This document shows positions 31,757-39,753 of a DNA stretch of 40,695 nt, piece by piece. Each line of letters opens with the position of its first letter. Position 1 is the stretch's first letter. The DNA comes from an uncultured Spirochaetota bacterium (GTDB taxonomy: Bacteria; Spirochaetota; Spirochaetia; Treponematales; Rectinemataceae). The translations under genes were made by a program, and so were the position numbers. The stretch spans positions 1-40,695 of the forward strand of contig CAIJMU010000165.1 of the NCBI GenBank assembly GCA_903821875.1. The letters run 5' to 3'. The notes beneath the pieces are model-generated. The model was not told where the DNA came from, ran no database searches, and saw only the letters and a program-made list of their open reading frames with translations.

Positions 31757-34486
31757 TCAGATCTTCGCGACCTCGATGCGGTCCACCGCGTACTGGAACT
31801 TGCGGTCGTGGATCGTAAAGGCCAGCTTGTCGCCGGGCTTGTGGTTGAGGAGCTTCTTCCCGAGGGGGGAGAGGTAGGAGATCACGTTGCGCTCGGGGTC
31901 GGATTCCCATGGACCGAGGATAGTGAAGGTTTCCTTCTCGCCCGAGATCTCGTTCTCGAGGAAGACCGTCGTTCCGAACTGGACCTTGTTGGAGGTGACG
32001 GTGGTCTTGTCGAAGAGCTGGGCGCGCTCGAGCTCGTTCTTGATCTTGGCGACCTTGGCGTTGAGTTCGTCCTGCTTTTCCTTGGCGGCCTTGTACTCGG
32101 CGTTTTCCCGGAGGTCTCCGAGGGAGAGGGCGTAGGCGATTTCCTTCTGGTTGAGCGGAACGTCGGTGGTCAGGATGTGCTCGAGAAGCCGCTGCTTCTC
32201 GAACATCTTGTCGGAGGTGACGATGAGGCCGCGGGACACGACTTCCTTGCCCTCCTCGCCGGCTACCTTGAAGTCCGGGAAGCGATCGGTGATGCGCCTC
32301 CGGAGGCGGAGCTTGGCGCCGGCGTCGAGGTCCTTGACGTCGGTGACCAGCGTGAAGACGCGTTCGATCATGTCGGCCGTCGAGATGTCCAAGAAGCCTT
32401 CAAGTCTGCCATGGCCCGGGTTCTTGGCGTCCCCGAAGAGGATGCCCTGGACCTGCTTGTTGATCTTGCGGTTCTCGGTGGTGTCGCGGTGGTTCTCGAT
32501 CTCCTTGAAGGAGATGTCGAGGATGTGGATGAGGTTCAAGAGGATCTTCTCGTTCGTGAAGAGCCCGAGTTCCTGGAACCACTCCTTCTCCTCGAGGTTC
32601 TTCACAGTCCAGATAAAGGCCTCGCGGTGGCTGCGGTAGTTCTCGACGATGTCAATTACCATCTTCTTGAGCTTGTCGAAGTTGCCGGTCTCCTCGAGGA
32701 TGACCAGGAGGGAGGGGTCGAGCGACCAGGGGAAGAGGCGGACGTACACGTCGGACCACTCGGGAATGAAGGCCCTGATGTCCTGCACGTAGGCAGCGCG
32801 GAGCTTTGAGTCCTTGATCCCTTCCCAGATGGCCACGGGATCCTCGATCTGCTCGAAGAGCTCGGCGAAGCCCACGGTCAGGGAACTCGCGAGGGACTTG
32901 TTGTCGACGGCGATCTCCTTCAGGAGGAGGTAGGCGGAGACGACCTGCTCGTTGACCTGCTGGAAGGAGCGGGTGAAGCCGGTGAAGTAGGCGAGCATCT
33001 CCACGAAGAATTCGGAGTCGGGCTCCGCCTTGTCGAGGAAGGCCCGGACGTCCTGGACGCGGGCGAAGAAATTCTTCGGGGCCTTGAACTGGTTGTAGAT
33101 CTTCTCCTCGAAGGACAGGGGCCGGTCGCGGACCACGTAGGTCCCCACCGAGTCGGTCGCGTTGCCGAAGGTCGAGTCATCCTTGAGGACATTGCGTGCC
33201 TTCGTACTCCACGAGTTCCATTCCTTCAGGGTCAGCACGGACTCGACAAGTTCTGCCTTTATACGCTTGAGGTCTGCCCGGTTGTCAAAGCTCTTGATGA
33301 GGATGCGGAGGGCCCAGGCCGGGTCGCCGATGAGCTTCTCCTTGAGCTTGTCCTTGGGCCAGACAGCCTTGAGCACCCAGATGTGCTCCTTCGAGAGTGT
33401 CGTGAGGCTGTCGATGGCCATCTTGAGGGACATCCTGTGCCCGCGGCTCTTGGCAAAATCGATGACGAGCTCGTCACCCTGGACGCTGGCTATCTTGCCG
33501 ACGTTCCAGGTGCGGTGGAAGACGAAATTGCCGGCGTCGAAGGAGATGTGTTTCTCGAAGTCGGCCATCGCCTCGTTGATGGAGCGGTAGGTGGTCGCGA
33601 TGTTAGAGAGCCTGAGGTAGTCCTCGAGGTGGGAGTGGGAGGCAAACTTGCCCCTGTAGCATTCGACGACTTCCTTGCGGATGGCGGCGTTGCGCTCGTC
33701 ATAGGAGATGACGAGCCTGAGGATGTCGAGGGAGGTGTTCCAGTCCTGGCCGCTCTTGTAGTGGCGGTAGAGGTCCAGGAGGAGGGCCGCAGCCTTGTCC
33801 TCGGATATCTGCTTGGCAATCTTGCGCTGCACGTGGAAGAAGAAGTCGATGTCGTCGGGGCAGACCTCGCCGAGCTTTCCCCAGAGTTCCTTCACGTTTG
33901 CGAAGGAACCCTTGTTGATGTATCGGTGGAGGGCCTTCTTGTAGAAGTCGATCGCCTCTTCGGTGCGGCCTTCCTTCTCGCGGCGCTCGGCGAGGTGCTT
34001 GACGATGTCGGTCTCTTCGTAGTCTGCCTTGACCAGGCGCTCCCAGACCGCGTACTTCTCGTCGCCGCGGCTCTCTGCCTCGAGGCACTCGGCCAGGCGG
34101 CGCAGGGCAACCTTGTTCTCACCGAAGTCGAGCATGCGGTTGCAGATGAACTCGACGTTGGCCCACCTGCGGTTGTCGGCGAAGAGCTCGATGAGGGTGG
34201 TCATGGCCGAGTCGTCGAGCTGCTGGCGGGTGAGGGCAATCACGCCCGAGAGGTAGAGGGCTATGACGGAGTTCTTGGTGTGGCCGAGGTGCTCATCGCA
34301 GAGGATCTTGATGGCTTCCTCGACCTTGTCCCGCTTGGCTTCCTCGATGATGAGGTCGAGTTCCTTGAAGGTGGCAACTGTATGGGCGGTGAGTGCCGCC
34401 CTCGTCCACTTCTCCTCATTGAGGAGCTCCTGAACCTTAGTCTCGTGGGCGCTGAAGACTTTTTCAGCCTGTTCAGTATCGGACAT
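31757..34486 (-). CDS. greA: GreA transcript-cleavage factor fused to a large N-terminal helical region
   Basis: 909 residues. The last 158 residues are a complete GreA: coiled-coil with YALSLGDLRENAEYKAAKEKQ, carrying the acidic tip (D and E of GDLRENAEY) that reaches the RNA polymerase active site, then the FKBP-like C-terminal domain (GTTVFLENE...ISYLSPLGKKLLNHKPGD). The first ~750 residues are not in E. coli GreA; they are helical, TPR-like in pattern (AIDFYKKALHRYINKG near 190) with no recognised catalytic motif. Treponemes carry such a fusion (TP0019 in T. pallidum, from memory). Role: rescue of backtracked RNA polymerase; the extension may tether partners. Start choice: ATG at 34486 with GAGGAG 5 bases upstream; the GTG two codons earlier lacks spacing. 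Follows the TPR-like gene by 12 bases. Confidence 0.93.
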   Translation of the reverse strand: MSDTEQAEKVFSAHETKVQELLNEEKWTRAALTAHTVATFKELDLIIEEAKRDKVEEAIKILCDEHLGHTKNSVIALYLSGVIALTRQQLDDSAMTTLIELFADNRRWANVEFICNRMLDFGENKVALRRLAECLEAESRGDEKYAVWERLVKADYEETDIVKHLAERREKEGRTEEAIDFYKKALHRYINKGSFANVKELWGKLGEVCPDDIDFFFHVQRKIAKQISEDKAAALLLDLYRHYKSGQDWNTSLDILRLVISYDERNAAIRKEVVECYRGKFASHSHLEDYLRLSNIATTYRSINEAMADFEKHISFDAGNFVFHRTWNVGKIASVQGDELVIDFAKSRGHRMSLKMAIDSLTTLSKEHIWVLKAVWPKDKLKEKLIGDPAWALRILIKSFDNRADLKRIKAELVESVLTLKEWNSWSTKARNVLKDDSTFGNATDSVGTYVVRDRPLSFEEKIYNQFKAPKNFFARVQDVRAFLDKAEPDSEFFVEMLAYFTGFTRSFQQVNEQVVSAYLLLKEIAVDNKSLASSLTVGFAELFEQIEDPVAIWEGIKDSKLRAAYVQDIRAFIPEWSDVYVRLFPWSLDPSLLVILEETGNFDKLKKMVIDIVENYRSHREAFIWTVKNLEEKEWFQELGLFTNEKILLNLIHILDISFKEIENHRDTTENRKINKQVQGILFGDAKNPGHGRLEGFLDISTADMIERVFTLVTDVKDLDAGAKLRLRRRITDRFPDFKVAGEEGKEVVSRGLIVTSDKMFEKQRLLEHILTTDVPLNQKEIAYALSLGDLRENAEYKAAKEKQDELNAKVAKIKNELERAQLFDKTTVTSNKVQFGTTVFLENEISGEKETFTILGPWESDPERNVISYLSPLGKKLLNHKPGDKLAFTIHDRKFQYAVDRIEVAKI

Positions 34487-34498
34487 ATGCACTCCTCT

Positions 34499-35437
34499 TC
34501 ATGCGGTGTAGAGCTTGTGTATCTGGGGATCGAGCAACCGGAGCTTGAGCAGGATCTCATCGATGCGTGCGCGGTCCTCGTGGGCAGCCATGCAGTGGTC
34601 GATGAGCCAGAAATACCGGTTGACGAGCCGGGGGATTATCAGGATCCGATCGGTGGCGTTTTCGCGGAGTTCGTTCTCGAGCTGGTAGATCGACTGCCTG
34701 AGCTTGGCCGCCTCGACGTACTTGAGCTCGCGTTTCACGGTGAAGACTCCGAGGAGGTTGGCGTAGACGGGAATCCACTCCGCCACTTCGGAACCGGTCT
34801 TGCCGGCCTCCCTTACCTTCTCGACGAGCCTCTTGATCATCTCCGACTCAAGGAAATCGAGGGCGATGCGGTGGGGACCCATGTAGAAGGCTTCGCGGAA
34901 CAGGGCCTTGGACTCGCGCATCTCGTTGACCAGTCCGTGCACATCGGCCAGTTCCGCGAGGGCCTCGGGATCATCCCTGCGCTCCTTGGTGGCGACAGAC
35001 AGCTCGGCAAGGGCCTCGTCATAGGATCCTGCGCCCTTGAGGCAGCGGCCTATGCGGAGGGCGAGTTCCCCGAGATTGCTGTCACCCTCCTCGCTGGGCA
35101 GGGCCCGGTACTGCGCGAGGGCGAGTGAGAAACAGTATTGCTTGAATGCGTAGCGGCAGGGTTCGAATGCGCCTTGCAGCCTCGACTGGAAGGTACTGAA
35201 GGTCTTCCATATGCCGAGCACAAGTTCGCCCCGCTCGAAGGGGTTGGCAACCCCGGTCAGGCGGGTCTCGGCGTCCTGCCAGTAGCCGGCACATTTCATG
35301 GCGAAGAGCACCTCGGAATTCTCGTAGTCGACGGCCAGCGCCTTTTCGAGCATCAAGGAAGCCGTGTCGAGATCGACGCCACGCAGCGCCTCGTAGGCAT
35401 TAGCCAGGAGAGAAGTAACCCGTGCGTGCTCGACCAT
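34499..35437 (-). CDS. TPR-like helical protein upstream of greA
   Basis: 312 residues from ATG 35437. All-helical, with tetratricopeptide-type units such as LLANAYEALRGVDLDTASLMLEKALAVD (about 8-35) and CLKGAGSYDEALAELSVATKERRDDPEALAELADVHGLVNEMRESKALFREAFYM (about 130-185). No signal peptide or membrane segment, so cytosolic. Function unknown. It lies immediately before greA, whose long N-terminal region is of similar helical style, and the pair is probably one transcription unit; cooperation is inference. Start is uncertain: ATG 35437 has only a GAGA stretch; the frame stays open to a TTG at 35593, but those 52 residues look non-coding. Confidence 0.72.
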   Translation of the reverse strand: MVEHARVTSLLANAYEALRGVDLDTASLMLEKALAVDYENSEVLFAMKCAGYWQDAETRLTGVANPFERGELVLGIWKTFSTFQSRLQGAFEPCRYAFKQYCFSLALAQYRALPSEEGDSNLGELALRIGRCLKGAGSYDEALAELSVATKERRDDPEALAELADVHGLVNEMRESKALFREAFYMGPHRIALDFLESEMIKRLVEKVREAGKTGSEVAEWIPVYANLLGVFTVKRELKYVEAAKLRQSIYQLENELRENATDRILIIPRLVNRYFWLIDHCMAAHEDRARIDEILLKLRLLDPQIHKLYTA

Positions 35438-35623
35438 GCTTTTCTCAACGCTGCTCTCTACGGTGCTCTCTATGATGACACTTCCAATCGTGCAGGATGG
35501 GCCACTCTCGCCTGATGAGGTCGCCACCCGCATGTCAAGGCTGACCGATACCGCAGACCTCGGCCGGGCAGCCGGTGGATCGTTCCCGGACAACGCGAAC
35601 TCGGTTTGCGTATATGAAATAAG

Positions 35624-35651
35624 CCTATACTGAAAGGGAAGCCTTGGTCAA
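35624..35651 (-). promoter_or_regulatory. Probable promoter of the TPR-greA unit
   Basis: Minus strand: TTGACC (35646-35651), 16-base spacer, TATAGG (35624-35629). Predicted start near 35617. Confidence 0.5.
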
Positions 35652-35734
35652 TCTGGGAGCATTCCACGCCCCTGCGACAGGCGTTCCGGAGGCTTTGAGG
35701 AGACCCCGCCTGGCGTCCGGGTCGGCGGGCCTCG

Positions 35735-35763
35735 TTGCGCGGCAGTCCACGCCATGCTACTGT
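35735..35763 (+). promoter_or_regulatory. Candidate promoter of rpe
   Basis: TTGCGC (35735-35740), 17-base spacer, TACTGT (35758-35763). Predicted start near 35770, directly at the rpe ATG (35771), so the message would be leaderless. The -10 matches only as TAnnnT. Confidence 0.35.
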
Positions 35764-35770
35764 CGCGCCG

Positions 35771-36451
35771 ATGAAGGTACCCCTCGTCGCCCCCTCCCTC
35801 CTCGCTGCGGATTTTTCAGCCATGGGCGCTGCTGTCGAATCCATTTCCCGCTCTGGCGCTGACTGGGCCCATCTCGACGTCATGGACGGGCGATTTGTCC
35901 CCAATCTGAGCTTTGGCCCCAAGATGGTCGCCGACCTCCGCGGCTGTTCCACACTGCCCTTCGACGTCCACCTCATGACTGTCGAGCCCGAATCCCTCAT
36001 CGCTCCCTTTGCCGATGCCGGAGCCGACCTCATTACCTTCCATGTCGAGGCTACCGTCCACGCCCATCGGCACTGCGAAGCGATACGCAAGCTGGGCCGC
36101 AGGCCCGGTATCTCCCTGGTACCTTCTACCCCGCTGTCAGCCATCGAAGAGCTCCTCGCCGTAGTGGATCAGGTCCTTGTCATGACCGTAAATCCGGGCT
36201 TTGGCGGCCAGTCCCTCCTCCCTTCCTGCCTCGACAAGGTGCGCCGCCTCGCCGCGATGCGGAAACGCCTCGGGCTGGGATTCCTGATCTCGGTGGACGG
36301 AGGCATAGGGCGCGATACTGCGGCCCTCGCCATCGAGGCCGGTGCCGATGTGCTGGTCATGGGCTCGGCTTTTTTCGGAATGCCAGAGCCTGCCCGTGAG
36401 GTGGCCTTCGTGAAGGGCTGTATGTCAGGTCTTGAGCCCGGGATGGGATGA
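35771..36451 (+). CDS. rpe: Ribulose-phosphate 3-epimerase
   Basis: 226 residues, usual length. TIM-barrel epimerase with all metal ligands: H34 and D36 in HLDVMDGRFVPN, H67 in FDVHLM and D176 in VDGGI; the phosphate-binding MTVNPGFGGQ (138-147) is intact. Interconverts ribulose-5-phosphate and xylulose-5-phosphate in the pentose phosphate pathway. Start choice: ATG 35771, giving the family start KVPLVAPSLLAADF; an earlier in-frame codon at 35735 is non-coding in character. No Shine-Dalgarno before the ATG; a -10-like TACTGT lies 7 bases upstream, suggesting leaderless initiation. Confidence 0.96.
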   Translation: MKVPLVAPSLLAADFSAMGAAVESISRSGADWAHLDVMDGRFVPNLSFGPKMVADLRGCSTLPFDVHLMTVEPESLIAPFADAGADLITFHVEATVHAHRHCEAIRKLGRRPGISLVPSTPLSAIEELLAVVDQVLVMTVNPGFGGQSLLPSCLDKVRRLAAMRKRLGLGFLISVDGGIGRDTAALAIEAGADVLVMGSAFFGMPEPAREVAFVKGCMSGLEPGMG

Positions 36452-36488
36452 CAGATGGATATCCCCTTCCCTGGCTCCGGCAAAGCGA

Positions 36489-36517
36489 TTGAGTTTCCAT
36501 CACGCTGGGCCGATACT
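36489..36517 (+). promoter_or_regulatory. Probable promoter of the envelope TPR cluster
   Basis: TTGAGT (36489-36494), 17-base spacer, GATACT (36512-36517). Predicted start near 36524, followed by GGAGG and the ATG at 36535. It shows that the three-gene cluster can be expressed apart from rpe. Confidence 0.45.
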
Positions 36518-36534
36518 GAAAGCGGAGGATTCCC

Positions 36535-37563
36535 ATGCGAAAATGCGTCCTAGTTCTCGCGATGGTCCTGCCGCTGGGCTTTGGCGCCTTTGGCCAGGAA
36601 AATGCGCGAAGCCGTCTCGACAGCGGCATTTCGTCCTTCCAGGCCGGTGGTTATGCACAGGCGCTCGAGGCCTTCGGTGCGGTGCTCGCGGACCCGACAG
36701 CTACCGAAGAGCGTCCTGAAGCGCTCTATTGGAGCGCCCTGGCTACCATGGCCGTCGGGGACATGCAGACCACGGAGCGGTCCATCCAGACCTTCCTCGC
36801 TTCCTATCCAAGCAATCCCCATGTACCCGACCTCCTCTACCAGAAGGGGCGCATCCAGTTCGGCAAGGCCGACTACCAGGGTGCCCTGGTGTCCTTTGCG
36901 GCCTTCATGTCGGCCGCCCCCTCCCATGACCTGCGTTCTTCCGCACTTTTCTGGAGCGGCGAATCCCTCTATGCCCTCGGCCGCCTCGATGAGGCTCGCC
37001 GGGCCTTTGCCGCCCTCATCGAGCGCTATCCCCAAAGCGTGAAGCTCGAGTCAGCCACCCATCGCCGTGACCTCATCGACCTGGAGTTCCGTGAGGAGGA
37101 GCTCCTGAAGCTCCTGACCTGGAGCCACGAGGAATCCCTCCGCTCCATCGATGATTTCAGGCGGAAGGAACGGGCATACGAGCAGGCCATCACCGTCTAC
37201 CAGAAAGAACTCGCCGACCTCAAGCGAGGGGCTGTGACCGATGCCGAACGCGATGCGGCAGACCTCAGGGCGAAGGTTGCAGACCTATCGGCCAAGCTGG
37301 CCGTATCCGGAGCCAACCTCGCCTCGGCCCGCTCGGAGCTCGATGCCATGCGAAGTGCCTCCTCGAAGAGTCAGGAGGATGCAGTGGCCAAGGCCATCGC
37401 CAAGGCCAAGGCCGAGGCAGACGCGGCTGCGAAGGCCGCCGCTCCCGGTTCGGTGGTCCCGACGACAGCAGTGCTTTCAGCAGAGGTACTCGCCACCAAG
37501 GCGCGCGCCCTCGATCTCCTTGCTTTCTATCTGACCAAGCTTTCGGCTGGAGGTAGCCAATGA
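36535..37563 (+). CDS. Exported TPR and coiled-coil protein
   Basis: 342 residues. Signal peptide 1-20 (LVLAMVLPLGFGAFGQ; cleavage near FGQ/E). Residues 25-170 hold four TPR-like units (GISSFQAGGYAQALEAFGAVLAD, ALYWSALATMAVGDMQTTERSI, LLYQKGRIQFGKADYQGALVSF, ALFWSGESLYALGRLDEARRAF), in the style of BamD and YbgF/CpoB. Residues 190-310 are a long coiled coil rich in Ala, Lys and Glu. No lipobox, so soluble periplasmic. Function not known; a BamD-like or polar-scaffold role is only a guess from fold. GGAGG 6 bases before ATG; own promoter upstream. The stop overlaps the next ATG (ATGA). Confidence 0.8.
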   Translation: MRKCVLVLAMVLPLGFGAFGQENARSRLDSGISSFQAGGYAQALEAFGAVLADPTATEERPEALYWSALATMAVGDMQTTERSIQTFLASYPSNPHVPDLLYQKGRIQFGKADYQGALVSFAAFMSAAPSHDLRSSALFWSGESLYALGRLDEARRAFAALIERYPQSVKLESATHRRDLIDLEFREEELLKLLTWSHEESLRSIDDFRRKERAYEQAITVYQKELADLKRGAVTDAERDAADLRAKVADLSAKLAVSGANLASARSELDAMRSASSKSQEDAVAKAIAKAKAEADAAAKAAAPGSVVPTTAVLSAEVLATKARALDLLAFYLTKLSAGGSQ

Positions 37564-38621
37564 GCCGTCTTGCCAGGGGTATTGGCCGCGGCATCGGCAG
37601 CATGGCCCTCGCGCTGCTGGCCAGCCTTTCCATCCACGCCCTCGAGGTGAAGGAGGGGCTCTGCCGGATCGTCATAGATGAATCCAACGCCCGTTTTTCC
37701 CTCTACAGGCTTGTCGATGTCGCAAAGGACAAGTATGAACCCTTCTTCTTCGACCAGGACCCAAGGACGAGCCACCTCGACCTCTCCTTCGAGGGTCGAC
37801 AGTATCGTCTCGGGGATTCCTCGGAATTCCGCCAGGCCATCTCGCGCATCCCTACCGGAGCCAGCATCGAGTTCAAGTCGGCTTTTGCCCGCGTAACCCA
37901 GAAGCTGGAGTTCGCCCGCTCCGCTGGAGGGGCCATTCCCGATGGCATCAGGATGACCGTGACCGTCGAGAACGTCTCCCAGAAGGACGCAATGGTCGGT
38001 ATCCGTTTTATCCTGGATACCTTTCTTGCCGAGAAGTCGGGAGTGCATTTCAGGACTCCGACAAAGGAGAAGCTCCCCGGAGAGTTTGTCTTCGAGGGGA
38101 GCAGCTTCGAGGACTGGGTCAGGACTCCTGGAGACAACGCCGACTTCATGGTTGTCTTCCAGGGTGAGGGCTACACGAAGCCCGACCGCGTGCATTTCGC
38201 CAACTGGAAGCGCATCAACGAGGCGACCTGGACCCTTGACGCCTCGACCGCCCGGAATTTCACCTTGCTGCCCTACTCCGTGAACGACTCGGCCCTTTCC
38301 GAGTACTGGAATGCCCGCTCGGTCGGCAAGGGCTCGTCGATGTCAGTCGTCATCGGGATGGGGGCCTTCAACCCGAAGGGCTATCCTCCTAGCGTGGCAG
38401 GAAGCGATTCGGATACCTCAGCCCTCTTTTCCAAGACCGTTCTGAGCCAGCAGGGCACTGGGGACACGAGGTCCCTCATCTCAGGCGACCTCCTGTCGGT
38501 GCGCGACCTCCTGTCACGGATCGACCTCGTCCTTTCCTCGGGTACGATCCCCGGGCAAGACGAGATCGCCGCCTGGAAGAAGATCCTCGATCTCCTCGAG
38601 GAGCGGAAAAAGGCCTATTGA
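37560..38621 (+). CDS. Exported beta-rich protein of unknown function
   Basis: 353 residues. Basic start then hydrophobic stretch about 12-27 (GSMALALLASLSIHA) gives a signal peptide. The mature part alternates short hydrophobic strands with polar turns (RFSLYRLVD, SHLDLSFEGRQYRL, GIRMTVTVENVSQKDAMVGIRFILDT, ADFMVVFQGEG), suggesting a beta-sandwich like those of periplasmic or surface proteins, and ends in a helical tail (AAWKKILDLLEERKKAY). I recognise no catalytic motif and no named family. ATG overlaps the stop of the upstream TPR gene with GGAGG before it, so expression is coupled; the next gene begins 10 bases after. Confidence 0.75.
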   Translation: MSRLARGIGRGIGSMALALLASLSIHALEVKEGLCRIVIDESNARFSLYRLVDVAKDKYEPFFFDQDPRTSHLDLSFEGRQYRLGDSSEFRQAISRIPTGASIEFKSAFARVTQKLEFARSAGGAIPDGIRMTVTVENVSQKDAMVGIRFILDTFLAEKSGVHFRTPTKEKLPGEFVFEGSSFEDWVRTPGDNADFMVVFQGEGYTKPDRVHFANWKRINEATWTLDASTARNFTLLPYSVNDSALSEYWNARSVGKGSSMSVVIGMGAFNPKGYPPSVAGSDSDTSALFSKTVLSQQGTGDTRSLISGDLLSVRDLLSRIDLVLSSGTIPGQDEIAAWKKILDLLEERKKAY

Positions 38622-38631
38622 AGGCCGTACC

Positions 38632-39732
38632 ATGGCACGATCCGCGCTTGACGAGGCCAGGCGGCTCGCTTCGGCTGGAAAGCATGCCGCCGTCATCACC
38701 CTTCTCGAGCCGAAGCTGCCGCTCTTCAGGGATTCTCATAGCTATTACTATCTTTTGGGCTCGGCCTGCCTCCGTTCGGGCGACCTCGGCGGCGCGAACA
38801 GCTACCTCCGCCGGGCGGAGCAGCTCGAGCCGGCCGACATCGACACGCGGCTCTGCGTCGCCGCGCTGCAGCTCCGGCGTGGGGAGGCGGAGAAGGCCAT
38901 CGCCACCTACCTGTCGATACTCGAGGAGAAGCCCGGCCACCGCGTAGCCACTCGCGCCCTGTCAAGGCTCAGGGACTCCGAGATCCTCGAGCGGGTGGTC
39001 GATGCGGGCAGGTCCGTAGAGCTCGAGCCCTTCCTGCCAGCCTCGCGGGCCATCCCGCCCTCCCTGCTATGGTCCATCGTCGCGCTGCTCGCCATCGGCG
39101 CTGCCGTCCTCGCCTGGCCCTTGGCCGTCTCGGCCTGGACCTCGCTGTCCAAGGCCTCCGCCCCGCGCGGAGAGGTGGCTGCGATCAATCTTACCACCGC
39201 GGAACTGAAGGCTCCCGTCGGCAGTGTCGGCAGTGCCCGTTACATACTCACGGAAAAGGAAGCAGTTGCGGCCTTCGAACGGGCCAAGGCCCTCCTCCAG
39301 GAATACCGGGACAACGCCGCGCGGGTCGAACTCAACCGCATCGTGGATTCCAACGCAAGCGTGACGCTCAAGGAAAAGGCGCGGACCCTCCTGGGCTTTG
39401 CCCTGCCTCCCGACTGGCGTACGCTCAAGGATATCCCCAGCTTCGCAGCCCTGCGAGCCGATCCCCTCCTGTACAGGGAGTGTGCGGTCATCTGGGAGGG
39501 GAGGGCGGCCAACATCTCGGGGAGCGGCGCCGCCCGTGAGTTCGATTTCCTGGCAGGCTACGGGGACAGGACGAGGCTTGACGGCATCCTGCGCGTCTCG
39601 GTGGCCGATCCCTCCATCCCGGTCCCCGTCGACAACCCCTTCGAGCTGCTCGCCTTCGTCGAGGGCGGCGACGACGGCCTACCACGTCTCAGGGCCATCG
39701 CCGTCCACGAGTTGCGCGACACAAAGCACTGA
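38632..39732 (+). CDS. Single-pass membrane protein with cytosolic TPRs
   Basis: 366 residues. N-terminal 1-125 has three TPR-like units (ARRLASAGKHAAVITLLEPK, YYLLGSACLRSGDLGGANSYLRRAEQLEP, LCVAALQLRRGEAEKAIATYLSILEEKPG). One transmembrane segment at about 143-165 (LLWSIVALLAIGAAVLAWPLAV). A periplasmic C-terminal domain of about 200 residues has a helical part with AFERAKALLQEYRDNAARVELNRIV and a beta part (ECAVIWEGRAANISG, ILRVSVAD) reminiscent of small OB/SH3-like barrels. With no signal sequence, the TPRs should be cytosolic. AAGG lies 7 bases before the ATG. Last gene of the envelope cluster; could connect a cytosolic process to the two exported neighbours. Function unknown. Confidence 0.78.
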   Translation: MARSALDEARRLASAGKHAAVITLLEPKLPLFRDSHSYYYLLGSACLRSGDLGGANSYLRRAEQLEPADIDTRLCVAALQLRRGEAEKAIATYLSILEEKPGHRVATRALSRLRDSEILERVVDAGRSVELEPFLPASRAIPPSLLWSIVALLAIGAAVLAWPLAVSAWTSLSKASAPRGEVAAINLTTAELKAPVGSVGSARYILTEKEAVAAFERAKALLQEYRDNAARVELNRIVDSNASVTLKEKARTLLGFALPPDWRTLKDIPSFAALRADPLLYRECAVIWEGRAANISGSGAAREFDFLAGYGDRTRLDGILRVSVADPSIPVPVDNPFELLAFVEGGDDGLPRLRAIAVHELRDTKH

Positions 39733-39753
39733 GGATGAAGCGCTGATCGGTCC

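Larger units (their letters stand above)
35438..35770. other. Divergent intergenic region between the TPR-like gene and rpe
   Basis: 333 bases with no convincing gene. It holds a promoter for each side. The minus-strand leader would be about 180 bases. On that strand, just before the TPR-gene ATG, three imperfect 12-base units follow each other (TAGAGAGCACCG, TAGAGAGCAGCG, TTGAGAAAAGCA; 35435-35470), possibly a purine-rich initiation enhancer. The middle portion has nothing I can name. Confidence 0.5.

Noticed and set aside
39733-39753. Terminator between the convergent genes at 39732 and 39754 (TCCCTAGGGA palindrome at about 39750)
   Set aside because: The palindrome is short, without a loop of workable size or a T-run on either strand.
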